From assembly GCA_051006515.1 (NCBI GenBank), contig JBPCTD010000096.1, positions 1 to 48,402 of the forward strand: 48,402 nucleotides of DNA, in the 5' to 3' direction. Below, one piece after another: positions 1-8,234 of this stretch; the stretch's first letter is position 1, and every line of letters begins with the position of its first letter. Both the position numbers and the translations under genes were made by a program. This DNA is from ZLKRG08 sp051006515 (GTDB taxonomy: Bacteria; Actinomycetota; Actinomycetes; Nanopelagicales; Nanopelagicaceae). The notes beneath the pieces are model-generated. The model made no database searches. It saw only the letters and a list, made by a program, of their open reading frames with translations, and was not told the DNA's origin.

Positions 1-662
1 GCCACCTCTTTAACTACATGTCGGAAAGTCATGATGTTATCGGCGGTCGAAAGCGCATCGGCATAACGCAGATCGATCTCTTGTTGGCCAGGTGCACCTT
101 CGTGATGGCTAAATTCAACCGATACGCCCATCGCTTCTAACATCGTAATTGCAGCGCGACGGAAATCGTGGCCAATCATGTTTGGGGTGTGGTCGAAATA
201 GCCAGCGTAATCAACAGGTTCTGGTTTCTTGCCAGGAGTTGGTGGCTCTTTAAATAAAAAGAATTCAATCTCCGGATGGATATAAGCGGTGTATCCCATA
301 TCGGATGCTTTGCTTAAAGTGCGTCTTAATACTTGACGCGGATCAGATGGAGATGGTGAACCATCTGGCATCACGATGTCGCAGAACATTCGAGCTGCTC
401 CCGGAGCTTCAGTACGCCAAGGCAGAATTGAAAAAGTATTTGGATCTGGCTTTGCCAACATATCCGATTCCATTTGGCGGGCATAACCTTCAATGGATGA
501 ACCATCAAAGCCAATGCCCTCTTCAAATGCAGCCTCTAATTCAGCCGGCGAAATTGCGACAGATTTTAAGAACCCTATAACATCGGTAAACCAAAGTCGG
601 ACAAATCTAATATTGCGCTCTTCTACAGTGCGCATCACGAATTCAATCTGGCGGGAAGTCAT
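1..662 (-). CDS. glnA2: Glutamine synthetase type I, GlnA2-like (3' end cut by window)
   Basis: The minus-strand frame opens at the ATG at 660-662 and runs off position 1 without a stop, giving about 220 residues, roughly half of a type I glutamine synthetase (usual length about 450). The N-terminal beta-grasp part begins MTSRQIEFVMRTVEERN. The catalytic part shows DGSSIEG, the DIVMPDGSPS stretch, HPEIEFFLF and SHHEGAPGQQEID, which contain ATP and metal ligands of the family. The wording closely matches what I recall of mycobacterial GlnA2 rather than GlnA1. The enzyme makes glutamine from glutamate, ammonia and ATP in the cytoplasm; in some actinobacteria GlnA2-type paralogues have diverged roles. 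It lies 71 bp downstream of nadE on the same strand, so co-transcription is possible. The perfect TTGACA on the minus strand at 719-724 could instead give it its own promoter, but no good -10 follows. Confidence 0.9.
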   Translation of the reverse strand, partial: MTSRQIEFVMRTVEERNIRFVRLWFTDVIGFLKSVAISPAELEAAFEEGIGFDGSSIEGYARQMESDMLAKPDPNTFSILPWRTEAPGAARMFCDIVMPDGSPSPSDPRQVLRRTLSKASDMGYTAYIHPEIEFFLFKEPPTPGKKPEPVDYAGYFDHTPNMIGHDFRRAAITMLEAMGVSVEFSHHEGAPGQQEIDLRYADALSTADNIMTFRHVVKEV

Positions 663-671
663 ACCAAAATC

Positions 672-692
672 ATAGAAAACCAATGTTTCTAT
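672..692. promoter_or_regulatory. Inverted repeat upstream of glnA2
   Basis: ATAGAAA (672-678) and TTTCTAT (686-692) form a perfect 7-bp inverted repeat with a 7-nt spacer, ending 10 nt before the glnA2 start codon. It could be an operator for a nitrogen regulator or a small leader hairpin covering the ribosome-binding region. It does not clearly fit the GTNAC-n6-GNAAC GlnR box, so the regulator is not assigned. Confidence 0.3.
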
Positions 693-733
693 CTTGTTAA
701 AGGATTTGGTTAAGGACTTGTCAAAGGCCTGTT

Positions 734-2485
734 TTAACGCTCATTCCAGCGTGATGTTATCGGCAGACGGCGGTCTTTACCGAAGGCGCGATTGGAGATT
801 TTGGTTCCGGGTGGATATTGGCGGCGCTTATATTCAGCGCGATCGACCATGGTGATTACCCGATTGACCAAAACTTGATCAAAGCCGCTGGCAATCAAAG
901 CGGCCGCGCCTTCATCGCCATCTACATATCTAGTCAGGACCTGATCTAGCAAAAGGTAATCAGGTAGTGAATCAGTATCTTTCTGGTCTGGGCGAAGTTC
1001 CGCAGATGGCTCTTTCTCAATCGATGAAGTTGGAATCGGTGGAGTCTGATCCAAATAAATCGCCAACTCATTTCGCCATTTTGCTAACTGCCAAACTTGG
1101 GTCTTATAAATATCTTTAATTGGCGCAAAGCCACCAACTGCATCTCCATAAAGTGTGGAATAGCCGACCGCTAACTCTGATTTGTTTCCAGTTGCCAGAA
1201 CCAAATGCCCCTCTTGATTTGAAAGCCCCATCAAAGTGGTGCCACGAACGCGGGCTTGGACATTCTCTTCTGCCAGCCCAGTCAGTTCTAAGTTAGCCAC
1301 AAATTCATGAACCATCGGCTCGATCGGAATGATTCGAAAGTTCAAACCAGTTCGGCGGGCCAAATCTTCAGCATCTGCGATTGAATGTTCGGATGAATAT
1401 TTACTTGGTAACCCGATACCAAAGACTTTATCTGCGCCAAGTGCATCAACTGCAATGCTGGCAACTAAGGCAGAATCTATTCCGCCCGATAGCCCCAAAA
1501 CCACTGTTTTAAAGCCATTCTTGGCCACATAATCACGGAGGCCAACTTTTAGCGCCTCCCAGATTTCCGCTAAATCATCTTTGCGCTGTGCGATACCGCC
1601 ATGCATCAGGCCATCAACTTTGTTGTTAGCTTCAGTAATCACTACATCTGGATTTGAAGTTCCAAGTGGCAACTCCAAATCATGGATTGCCAACTGTTCT
1701 TCAAATTGCTTAGTACGCATTAGAACTTCGCCATGGGAATCCACAATTATTGAATCGCCATCAAAGACCAGTTCATCTTGGCCGCCGGTCATATTTACGT
1801 AAGCCAGAGCAGCGCCAAAACCCTTTGCCCGCTCTTGGACTAAAGAAAGACGTAGGTCATCTTTATTTCTTTCGTAGGGAGATCCATTTGGCACTACTAC
1901 TAAACCGACTTGGCGCTCGCCCAGCTCTGCCACCGGTCCCCGGTTCTGCCAAATATCTTCACAGATAGCAATGCCGATATCGACTCCATTTACTCGAACC
2001 ACTAAAGACTTTTGGCCAGGTACGAAATTTCGGAATTCATCAAATACCCCGTAATTAGGTAGGTGGTGTTTGATGTAGCGAGCTTTGATTTCTCCTTCAT
2101 GAATTATCGCAACTGCATTCTGTGGCGCTCCGATAGGTAGTCCTAAATTGTCATTTGTTTTATCGATTGCGCCATCAATCTGATCTAGGTAGCCAACCAC
2201 CATCACAAGTGAGCCAAAACCGCTATTTGCAATCCGTTTTGCCAACTCGGAAATTGCGATGCGGCTGGCATTTCTAAATGATTGGCGAAGCGCTAAATCT
2301 TCAACTGGATATCCAGTTAATACCATTTCGGGAAATACCAATAACTGCACCCCGGCTTTATGCGCCTTCGCAGCTTGAGTTGCAATCAAATCAGCATTGC
2401 CTACGATGTCACCGACAGTCGGATTAACCTGTGCCAAAGCAATACGCAAACCAATCTGCCCTGCTCCAGGATTGCCGCTACTCAT
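734..2485 (-). CDS. nadE: Glutamine-dependent NAD(+) synthetase
   Basis: This 583-residue protein makes NAD+ from deamido-NAD+, ATP and glutamine-derived ammonia, the last step of NAD biosynthesis. Residues about 12-275 form a nitrilase-type glutaminase domain with the expected triad: Glu53 in FPEM, Lys139 in YIKHHLPNYGVFDE and Cys175 in ICEDIW. Residues about 300-583 form the synthetase domain with the P-loop SGGIDS at 333-338. Length agrees with the two-domain glutamine-dependent class (compared with about 275 residues for ammonia-only NadE). The ATG at 2485 is the first available start and leaves 69 bp to the divergently transcribed panB. The gene precedes glnA2 on the same strand, which would put a glutamine maker and a glutamine user in one transcript; that link is inferred. 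Confidence 0.96.
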   Translation of the reverse strand: MSSGNPGAGQIGLRIALAQVNPTVGDIVGNADLIATQAAKAHKAGVQLLVFPEMVLTGYPVEDLALRQSFRNASRIAISELAKRIANSGFGSLVMVVGYLDQIDGAIDKTNDNLGLPIGAPQNAVAIIHEGEIKARYIKHHLPNYGVFDEFRNFVPGQKSLVVRVNGVDIGIAICEDIWQNRGPVAELGERQVGLVVVPNGSPYERNKDDLRLSLVQERAKGFGAALAYVNMTGGQDELVFDGDSIIVDSHGEVLMRTKQFEEQLAIHDLELPLGTSNPDVVITEANNKVDGLMHGGIAQRKDDLAEIWEALKVGLRDYVAKNGFKTVVLGLSGGIDSALVASIAVDALGADKVFGIGLPSKYSSEHSIADAEDLARRTGLNFRIIPIEPMVHEFVANLELTGLAEENVQARVRGTTLMGLSNQEGHLVLATGNKSELAVGYSTLYGDAVGGFAPIKDIYKTQVWQLAKWRNELAIYLDQTPPIPTSSIEKEPSAELRPDQKDTDSLPDYLLLDQVLTRYVDGDEGAAALIASGFDQVLVNRVITMVDRAEYKRRQYPPGTKISNRAFGKDRRLPITSRWNER

Positions 2486-2554
2486 AATTCAAGAGTACCC
2501 TTAGCCACGTACCAGGTGACAAATTAATTTGCATCTAGGGAGGGTTCTTAAGTA

Positions 2555-3334
2555 ATGACCACGATAAAAGACTTAGCCGACCTTAAAAAGCGCGGCCAAA
2601 AATGGGCGATGTTGACCTCATATGAAATGTCGACCGCTGAGATCTTCGATGAAGCCGGCATTCCGGTGCTACTAGTTGGTGACTCTGCGGGCAATAATTT
2701 CTTAGGCGAAAAAAACACCATTCCAGTTACTGTCGATGAATTAATTCCATTGACTCGCGCCGTTTCCAGATCAGCAAAGAAGGCCTTAGTAGTAGCCGAT
2801 CTACCTTTTGGTTCATATGAAGCTGGTCCTGATTTAGCCCTTTCGACATCGCTTCGTTTCTTCAAAGAGGCCGGTGCGCATGCCGTGAAACTTGAAGGCG
2901 CACATACTGAATCAATAAAGAAACTAGTTACTAGTGGCATTCCAGTGATGGGACATATCGGCCTTACCCCTCAAAGTGTTCACCAATTAGGTGGTTACCG
3001 CGTCCAAGGTCGTCAAAATCCAGAAGCGCTGATTGCTGCCGCAAAATCGATTGATGCAGCAGGTGCATTTGCCATTGTCCTTGAAATGGTGGTTGCTGAT
3101 CTTGCTACTGAAATTACCAACCAGTTAACTATTCCGACAATTGGAATTGGCTCTGGAAATGGCACCGATGCCCAAGTTTTAGTCTGGAATGATGCATTTG
3201 GATTGACCAAAAACCCCCCAAAATTTGCCCGAAAGTACCGAGATTTACGCTCAGAACTATTAAGTGGGGCTAAAGAGTTTGCATCGGATGTCGAAAACGG
3301 AAAATTTCCATCAAATTCGGAATCATTTGAGTAA
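2555..3334 (+). CDS. panB: 3-methyl-2-oxobutanoate hydroxymethyltransferase
   Basis: PanB transfers a hydroxymethyl group from 5,10-methylene-THF to 2-oxoisovalerate, giving ketopantoate, the first committed step of pantothenate and CoA synthesis. The 259-residue length is normal. The TIM-barrel family motifs are present: TSYEMSTAEIFDEAG at the N-terminus, VGDS (metal ligand Asp43), ADLPFGSY (Asp82), VKLEG (about 110-114), HIGLTPQ and the IGIGSG stretch. An AGGGAGGGTTC-like purine-rich stretch (2538-2547) precedes the ATG. It is divergent from nadE across 69 bp, so the two share a promoter region. No other pan gene is adjacent. Confidence 0.96.
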   Translation: MTTIKDLADLKKRGQKWAMLTSYEMSTAEIFDEAGIPVLLVGDSAGNNFLGEKNTIPVTVDELIPLTRAVSRSAKKALVVADLPFGSYEAGPDLALSTSLRFFKEAGAHAVKLEGAHTESIKKLVTSGIPVMGHIGLTPQSVHQLGGYRVQGRQNPEALIAAAKSIDAAGAFAIVLEMVVADLATEITNQLTIPTIGIGSGNGTDAQVLVWNDAFGLTKNPPKFARKYRDLRSELLSGAKEFASDVENGKFPSNSESFE

Positions 3335-3432
3335 TTTTCGGGTCAAAAGTAAAAAACCAACAAGAAATCTAGACAATATCCGCGAAAATTTTGCAAATAA
3401 TCATTAAAAAAAATTGCGACACGCACCCCTAA

Positions 3433-3476
3433 ATTTTGTACAAAATGTTTGTGCAATATGCAAATACCTGTAAGAC
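3433..3476 (+). promoter_or_regulatory. Tentative promoter and palindrome of the histone-like gene
   Basis: The 196-bp gap between panB and the next gene holds a perfect 14-bp palindrome, ATTTTGTACAAAAT (3433-3446). A TTGTGC (3449-3454) follows as a possible -35, and TAAGAC preceded by TG (3471-3476) 16 nt later as a weak extended -10. This would give a leader of about 47 nt. The palindrome next to the -35 could be an operator. Both hexamers are imperfect, so the call is tentative. Confidence 0.3.
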
Positions 3477-3530
3477 TTCTCCTTGAAAGAACTGGTAGAC
3501 GGATCCGGTTCAGTTCGATAGGAGAAATAC

Positions 3531-3767
3531 GTGGCAGCACGTAAGAAGGCAGCAGCTAAGAAGGCTGCACCAAAGCGTCGTCGTAAGAAGGCAGCGGCAG
3601 CACCTGCAGCTCCAAAGCGTCGTCGTAAGAAGGCAGCAGCTAAGAAGGCTGCTCCAAAGCGCCGTAAGAAGGCAGCAGCTAAGAAGGCTGCTCCAAAGCG
3701 CCGCAAGAAGGCAGCAGCTAAGTCTGCAGCTCCAAAGCGTCGCCGTCGCAAGAAGGCAGCTAAGTAA
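3531..3767 (+). CDS. Histone H1-like Lys/Ala/Pro/Arg-rich repeat protein
   Basis: This 78-residue protein consists almost wholly of Lys, Arg, Ala and Pro in about five imperfect copies of a 13-14 residue unit, KKAAAKKAAPKRR. There is no acidic residue, no hydrophobic core and no folded domain. Such tails are seen in histone H1, in the C-terminus of actinobacterial HupB and in small bacterial H1-like proteins, where they neutralise and bundle DNA. Here the tail stands alone. The GTG start at 3531 is supported by AGGAG at 3520-3524, six nt upstream; no other start fits. A strong terminator follows, so this is probably a single-gene transcript, perhaps abundant. The likely role is nucleoid compaction or nucleic-acid binding (inferred from composition only). 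Confidence 0.8.
   Translation: MAARKKAAAKKAAPKRRRKKAAAAPAAPKRRRKKAAAKKAAPKRRKKAAAKKAAPKRRKKAAAKSAAPKRRRRKKAAK
3540..3750 (+). repeat. In-gene tandem repeats, about 39-42 bp unit
   Basis: The coding sequence holds about five consecutive units beginning AAGAAGGCAGCAGCTAAGAA and ending CCAAAGCG plus one to three CGT/CGC arginine codons. Copies 3 and 4 are almost identical at the DNA level, while copy 2 replaces AAK with APA. Such near-identical units suggest length change by slippage or recombination between strains. They lie in the reading frame and are not CRISPR repeats. Confidence 0.8.
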
Positions 3768-3785
3768 TCTTCTGATTACGTTTAG

Positions 3786-3816
3786 AAAAACCCGCCACTT
3801 TATGTGGCGGGTTTTT
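3786..3816 (+). terminator. Rho-independent terminator after the histone-like gene
   Basis: CCCGCCAC (3791-3798) pairs with GTGGCGGG (3804-3811) across a 5-nt loop, extended by AAAAA/TTTTT on the two sides. The stem is 8 GC-rich pairs plus 5 A-T pairs, with a T-run at 3812-3816. The A-run on the other side means it could also stop transcripts arriving on the minus strand from the MarR gene. Confidence 0.9.
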
Positions 3817-3871
3817 CATTTTAATAACTTTAATAAACTTGATAACTGTAAATACTTATGAAATATAGCAA

Positions 3872-4354
3872 TTACTCTTTAACTAAATTACTTCTAAGAT
3901 TTTTTTCTATCTTCTCAAAAGCACCAGCGATATTTGCTTGATCTGCTTTACTTATTTGATCTATAAAACGCTTGCGAATACTTTCGACATGATCTGGGGC
4001 TGCCTTCACAATTGAGTTCCAACCTTTAGTTGTCATCACTGCCCATGTGCCCCTCTTATCTTCATCACATTTGCGGCGCTCTACCCAACCTTTGCCTTCC
4101 ATATATTTAATACGGTGAGATAACCGACTTCTGGAAAGGATGGTCTTCTCTGCCAAATCTGACATTCGAAGGCTGCGATCTTTGGCATCCGATAGATGGA
4201 CCAGAATCTCATAATCAGAGAGTGAGAGGCCGTTGGCAGCTAGGTCATCATCAAGGGCTTCAAGCAGACGACGGCTAGCCACAATATATTTACGCCATGC
4301 AGATTCCTCAGCAGGTGTTAACCACCTTGGTTCGGTCTGAGATTTTGCTGCCAT
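3872..4354 (-). CDS. MarR-family transcriptional regulator
   Basis: This 160-residue protein has the MarR layout: an N-terminal dimerisation helix, then a winged helix-turn-helix at about 45-115. SLSDYEILVHLSDA, MSDLAEKTILSRSRLSHRIKYME (recognition helix) and the wing GWVERRKCDEDKRGTWAVMT mark it. The C-terminal helix runs about 120-160. Such proteins usually repress their own and a divergent gene and let go when a small ligand or oxidant binds. The ATG at 4354 lies 61 bp from the divergent peptidase gene, and a clean palindrome sits in the gap. The ligand cannot be told; there are few cysteines, so thiol sensing is not indicated. Confidence 0.9.
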   Translation of the reverse strand: MAAKSQTEPRWLTPAEESAWRKYIVASRRLLEALDDDLAANGLSLSDYEILVHLSDAKDRSLRMSDLAEKTILSRSRLSHRIKYMEGKGWVERRKCDEDKRGTWAVMTTKGWNSIVKAAPDHVESIRKRFIDQISKADQANIAGAFEKIEKNLRSNLVKE

Positions 4355-4372
4355 TTGGTAATTCTAACGGAA

Positions 4373-4388
4373 AGTTGAATTTTCAACT
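4373..4388. promoter_or_regulatory. Probable MarR operator
   Basis: AGTTGAATTTTCAACT is a perfect inverted repeat with 7-bp arms and a 2-bp centre, in the 61-bp gap between the MarR gene and the divergent peptidase gene. The TTGAA-n-TTCAA core is the usual shape of MarR/SlyA-type sites. It lies 19 nt from the regulator start and 28 nt from the peptidase start, so one bound dimer could block both. Confidence 0.6.
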
Positions 4389-4415
4389 ATCTCGATTTTT
4401 GAAAGTGAGAGCAGT

Positions 4416-6323
4416 ATGAAAACTGGAATAGATCGGAAGCTCTTTGATGAAGAGATAAGGCCGCAAGATGACTTATATAGGTATGCCAATGGCGCATGGC
4501 TTGCCAACACGATAATTCCAGAAGATCGCTCCAATACCGGCGCTTTCTATGAGGTCTTCCTCAAAGCAGAGGCCCAGGTCAAAGAGATTATTGAATCCAA
4601 TAGCGGCAAAGTTGGGCGCTTATACAAGTCATTTATGGACGCTAAGAAGATTGAGGCAGATGGAATTAGCCCAATACTCAATGACTTAGCGCTGGTTGAA
4701 AAAATCACCGATTCTAAGAGTTTGCTTGAGATCGTCTCCCGATTGGAGATTCATGGTGGCCCCGGGATTTTTGGTACCTATATCTATCCCGATGTTCGCA
4801 ACTCCACCCAATATGCCATCTATATCTACCAGGGCGGTCTCTCGCTTCCGGACGAGGCTTATTACCGTGAAGATAGCTACCAAGAGATTCGTAGCTCTTT
4901 CTTAAAGCATGTCGCCAAGATGTCTGAGATTAGTGGCATTGCAATTGATGGCGATTTGCTTATGAAATTAGAAACTCAAATTGCTAGCTACCACTGGGAT
5001 AAAGTTAAAGATCGCGACGCTGTCGCTACCTACAATAAAAAGAGTTTGGCCGAGCTAAAAGAGCTAACTCCAAATATTGATTGGAGTTCATACATTGCAG
5101 CCGGCGAGATTCCGACTGAAAAGTTCCAAGAGGTAGTAGTCCGTGAACCAGATTTCTTTGAAGGGCTCTCCAAGATTCTTGGTCAATTTGATTTAAACGC
5201 TTGGCGCAACTGGCTTCGCTGGCACATCCTCTCTGGCGCAGCTGCCTATTTAAATGAAACGCTGGTCAATCAAAACTTCTCTTTCTACGGAACCACTTTG
5301 TCTGGCACCCCAAAAATCCGCGAGCGCTATAAGCGAGCGATTTCTTTGGTTGAAGGCGCGATGGGCGAAGAGGTCGGAAAAGAGTATGTAAAACGCCACT
5401 TCCCTGAGCTTTCCAAAGCGAAGATGGAGGTCTTGGTCGCTAATTTACTTAAAGCGTATGAGTTATCCATCAAAGATCTGGATTGGATGAGCGATGAGAC
5501 CAAAGTCAAAGCACTAGAAAAGTTAGCTAAATTCAATCCCAAAATCGGTTACCCGAACAAATGGCGTGATTACAGCGCGCTAGAAATTGGCGATGACTTA
5601 CATACCAATTTAAAGAGCGTCGCTAAGTTCGATCGCGATTATCAGATAAATAAATTAGGTGGCCCGATTGACCGCGACGAGTGGGCCATGACTCCACAAA
5701 CAGTAAATGCCTATTACAACCCGGGCTATAACGAGATTGTCTTCCCGGCGGCAATTTTGCAACCGCCTTTCTTTAACCCAGATGCCGATGATGCCGAAAA
5801 CTACGGCGCAATCGGAGCAATCATTGGCCACGAAATCGGACATGGTTTTGATGATCAAGGTTCCAGATACGATGGCGATGGCAATTTAAACAATTGGTGG
5901 AGCGACCAAGATCGCGCCGAGTTTGAAAAGCGCACTGGCGTTTTGGTTGATCAATATAACCGGCTCTCCCCAAGCGCCGCCCCTGATGTAAAGGTAAATG
6001 GCGCTTTTACTTTAGGTGAGAACATCGGAGATTTAGGTGGCATGAATATTGCCATCAAGGCCTACTATCTATCACTTGATGGGAAAGAGGCGCCGGTGAT
6101 TGATGGCTTTACCCCGATGCAACGTTTCTTTTTATCGTGGGCGCAAAGTTGGCGCAGATTAATTCGTCCGGATGAAGCAAGGCTTCGTATCGCAACTGAT
6201 CCACATTCACCAGATGAGCACCGATGCAATCAGATAATTAGAAACTTAGATGAATTCTATGAAGCATTTGAAGTTACCGAGTCTGATGCGCTCTATCTCA
6301 AAGATCGCGTAAAAATCTGGTGA
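4416..6323 (+). CDS. pepO: M13-family zinc metallopeptidase (PepO/neprilysin-like)
   Basis: This 635-residue protein matches bacterial M13 endopeptidases (630-700 residues), which cut short oligopeptides. The N-terminal M13 domain begins near DDLYRYANGAWLANTIIPED. The catalytic domain carries NAYYNPGYNEIVFPAAILQPPFF, then the zinc site HEIGH at about 472-476 with its two His and the catalytic Glu. The third ligand Glu is in ENIGDLGG at about 535, with the supporting Asp at 539. The C-terminus ends YLKDRVKIW, close to the CxxW-type end of neprilysins but without the Cys. No signal peptide or membrane anchor is visible, so it probably acts in the cytoplasm. It is divergent from a MarR regulator and leads into tgt after 4 bp. 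Confidence 0.93.
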   Translation: MKTGIDRKLFDEEIRPQDDLYRYANGAWLANTIIPEDRSNTGAFYEVFLKAEAQVKEIIESNSGKVGRLYKSFMDAKKIEADGISPILNDLALVEKITDSKSLLEIVSRLEIHGGPGIFGTYIYPDVRNSTQYAIYIYQGGLSLPDEAYYREDSYQEIRSSFLKHVAKMSEISGIAIDGDLLMKLETQIASYHWDKVKDRDAVATYNKKSLAELKELTPNIDWSSYIAAGEIPTEKFQEVVVREPDFFEGLSKILGQFDLNAWRNWLRWHILSGAAAYLNETLVNQNFSFYGTTLSGTPKIRERYKRAISLVEGAMGEEVGKEYVKRHFPELSKAKMEVLVANLLKAYELSIKDLDWMSDETKVKALEKLAKFNPKIGYPNKWRDYSALEIGDDLHTNLKSVAKFDRDYQINKLGGPIDRDEWAMTPQTVNAYYNPGYNEIVFPAAILQPPFFNPDADDAENYGAIGAIIGHEIGHGFDDQGSRYDGDGNLNNWWSDQDRAEFEKRTGVLVDQYNRLSPSAAPDVKVNGAFTLGENIGDLGGMNIAIKAYYLSLDGKEAPVIDGFTPMQRFFLSWAQSWRRLIRPDEARLRIATDPHSPDEHRCNQIIRNLDEFYEAFEVTESDALYLKDRVKIW

Positions 6324-6327
6324 TCCT

Positions 6328-7557
6328 TTGACCTTTAGCTTTGAAATCCATAAGGAAGCAGGTCGCGCCCGCGTGGGCACGATCAATACTCCGCATGGCC
6401 AAATTCAGACTCCGACCTTTAGTCCCGTAGGTACTAAAGCCACTGTTAAATCAGTGTTGCCAGAGTCAATGAAGGATTTAGGTGCACAGGCGCTACTTGC
6501 TAATGCTTATCACTTATATCTACAGCCTGGTCCAGATATCTTGGATGATGCAGGTGGCTTAGCAAAGTTCATGTCGTGGGATGGGCCGACCGTTACTGAT
6601 AGCGGTGGATTTCAAGTTCTCTCTTTAGGTGTTGGATTTAAGAAAGTCTTGGCGATGAACGCTGATACTTTCCGTGCCGATGATGTGATTGCTGATAATA
6701 AAGAGCGGTTAGCGCATGTTGATGATGAAGGGGTAACTTTCAAATCTCACCTAGATGGATCGATGCACCGCTTCACTCCAGAGATTTCAATGCAGATCCA
6801 ACATAAAATCGGTGCCGACATCATGTTTGCATTCGATGAATGCACTACTTTGCATAACACTCGTGGCTACCAGAAGAAGGCGTTAGCGCGCACTCATGCC
6901 TGGGCGCTTCGTTGTTTGGATGAACATAAGCGTTTAACTGAATTACGCCACCAGAAGCCATATCAAGCGCTTTACGGGGTAATTCAAGGTGCACAGTACG
7001 AAGATTTAAGGCGCCAAGCTGCAAAAGAACTCGGCGAGATTGAATCTTCTGGAATCAAGTTTGATGGCTTTGGTATTGGCGGCGCGTTAGATAAAGAGTC
7101 GCTCGGCACCATTGTGGGTTGGGTCAATGACGAACTGCCTATTGAAAAGCCAAAACATTTGCTTGGTATTGGCGCCCCTGAAGATCTCTTCGTTGGCGTC
7201 GAAAATGGCATCGACACCTTTGATTGTGTTTTAGCTTCTCGCATTGCCCGCACCTCCGCCGTTTACACAATGGAGGGTCGTTTCAACGTTTCAAATGGCC
7301 CGCATCGCCGCGAATTTATTCCTATCGAAGAGAGCTGCGATTGCTACACCTGCCAGAACTACACCCGGGCATATTTAAATCATCTTTTTCGTGCCAAAGA
7401 GATGGTGGCGGCGACCCTTGCGACGATTCACAATGAACGTTTCATTGTGCGATTGGTGGATCAGATGCGAGCTTCCTTGTTGGATGGAACTTTCCAAGAT
7501 TTAAAGCGAGAATTTTTAGGGCGCTATAAACATAAATCAGGTCAAGCTTCAGATTAA
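6328..7557 (+). CDS. tgt: tRNA-guanine transglycosylase
   Basis: Tgt swaps guanine at position 34 of GUN-anticodon tRNAs for queuine or preQ1. The 409-residue protein shows TPTFSPVGTKATVK, ANAYHLYLQPG, the TVTDSGGFQVLSLG motif (Asp91), FAFDECTT, YGVIQGA, GFGIGGALD and TFDCVLASRIARTSAVYT with the nucleophile Asp. The zinc site is CDCYTCQNYTRAYLNHLF near residues 340-357. The protein is slightly longer than proteobacterial Tgt (about 375) because of an insertion after the DSGGFQ motif, as in other actinobacterial forms. The TTG start at 6328 is the only one that keeps the N-terminal strand, and the gene starts 4 bp after the peptidase stop, so the two are probably co-transcribed. No queuosine synthesis gene is in the window. 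Confidence 0.95.
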   Translation: MTFSFEIHKEAGRARVGTINTPHGQIQTPTFSPVGTKATVKSVLPESMKDLGAQALLANAYHLYLQPGPDILDDAGGLAKFMSWDGPTVTDSGGFQVLSLGVGFKKVLAMNADTFRADDVIADNKERLAHVDDEGVTFKSHLDGSMHRFTPEISMQIQHKIGADIMFAFDECTTLHNTRGYQKKALARTHAWALRCLDEHKRLTELRHQKPYQALYGVIQGAQYEDLRRQAAKELGEIESSGIKFDGFGIGGALDKESLGTIVGWVNDELPIEKPKHLLGIGAPEDLFVGVENGIDTFDCVLASRIARTSAVYTMEGRFNVSNGPHRREFIPIEESCDCYTCQNYTRAYLNHLFRAKEMVAATLATIHNERFIVRLVDQMRASLLDGTFQDLKREFLGRYKHKSGQASD

Positions 7558-7565
7558 TTATTAAA

Positions 7566-8234
7566 TTACTTGCCTAGTGCTTCTCTGATTAGTTCGGGAT
7601 TATCAGTTATCAAAGTATCAACGCCCCATTCAGCTAATTGCACCGCCACTTTTGGATCGTTAACAGTCCAGACATACATCTGCTGCCCCTTTTTCCGGCA
7701 ACTTTCCACCCAAGCTTTATCAACTAATTCATAAAAAGGCGCAACTACATCTGCATGAAATTTTGGAATTGAACTAAATCGCTTTTCGACTAATTGAACT
7801 TTACGTCCTGGAAAGTTACGCATCCGCCAGACCGCTGCTGGCGAAAATGACATAAAGCTCATATCAATTTTGGGATTTAACTCTTTTAACTCTTCCTTTA
7901 AACGCTTTTCAAGTAGACCTTTATATTTATTTGGATGCTTAGTTTCAATCAAAACATCTTTATTGGTACCCATGGCAATAGCCATGAATTCTTTAAAGAG
8001 TATCGGCTTTGGCGTGGCTTTGGCGATCTGATCCCAAGTCATCTCATTTACATCGCCCGTCATGTTTGTGGTGCGATCCATGGTGTCATCGTGAAAGCAG
8101 AAAAGCTTTAAATCTTTAGATAAATGGAGGTCGCATTCAAAGCCATCGCTTACTGGTATCGCGTTTAAATACGCTTCCCTACTCATCTCTGGGTATTTTG
8201 CGGAATATCCGCGATGGGCGATGACTCGTGTCAT
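7566..8234 (-). CDS. Glycerophosphodiester phosphodiesterase
   Basis: This 222-residue GDPD-fold protein should hydrolyse glycerophosphodiesters from phospholipid breakdown to glycerol-3-phosphate and an alcohol. The family signature is near the N-terminus: HRG at 7-9, the metal ligands Glu33 and Asp35 in FECDLHL, and the HDDTMDRTT segment with His48. IETKHPNK follows in mid-protein and LITDNPELI closes the barrel. The usual PENT after HRG is replaced by PEMS. No signal peptide is seen, so it is likely cytoplasmic. Its start overlaps the stop of the upstream MpaB-family gene by 4 nt, indicating translational coupling. It is convergent with tgt across 8 bp. Confidence 0.9.
   Translation of the reverse strand: MTRVIAHRGYSAKYPEMSREAYLNAIPVSDGFECDLHLSKDLKLFCFHDDTMDRTTNMTGDVNEMTWDQIAKATPKPILFKEFMAIAMGTNKDVLIETKHPNKYKGLLEKRLKEELKELNPKIDMSFMSFSPAAVWRMRNFPGRKVQLVEKRFSSIPKFHADVVAPFYELVDKAWVESCRKKGQQMYVWTVNDPKVAVQLAEWGVDTLITDNPELIREALGK

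Noticed and set aside
2548..2940. Minus-strand open frame of 130 codons over panB
   Set aside because: It lies opposite clear panB motifs and shows no recognisable protein features.
3540..3750. CRISPR-like array
   Set aside because: The repeats are in frame, lack unique spacers and code for a K/A/P/R-rich protein.
3404..3751. Minus-strand open frame rich in Arg/Ala/Phe opposite the histone-like gene
   Set aside because: It is the complement of the repeat gene; the plus strand has a ribosome site, a sensible composition and a terminator.
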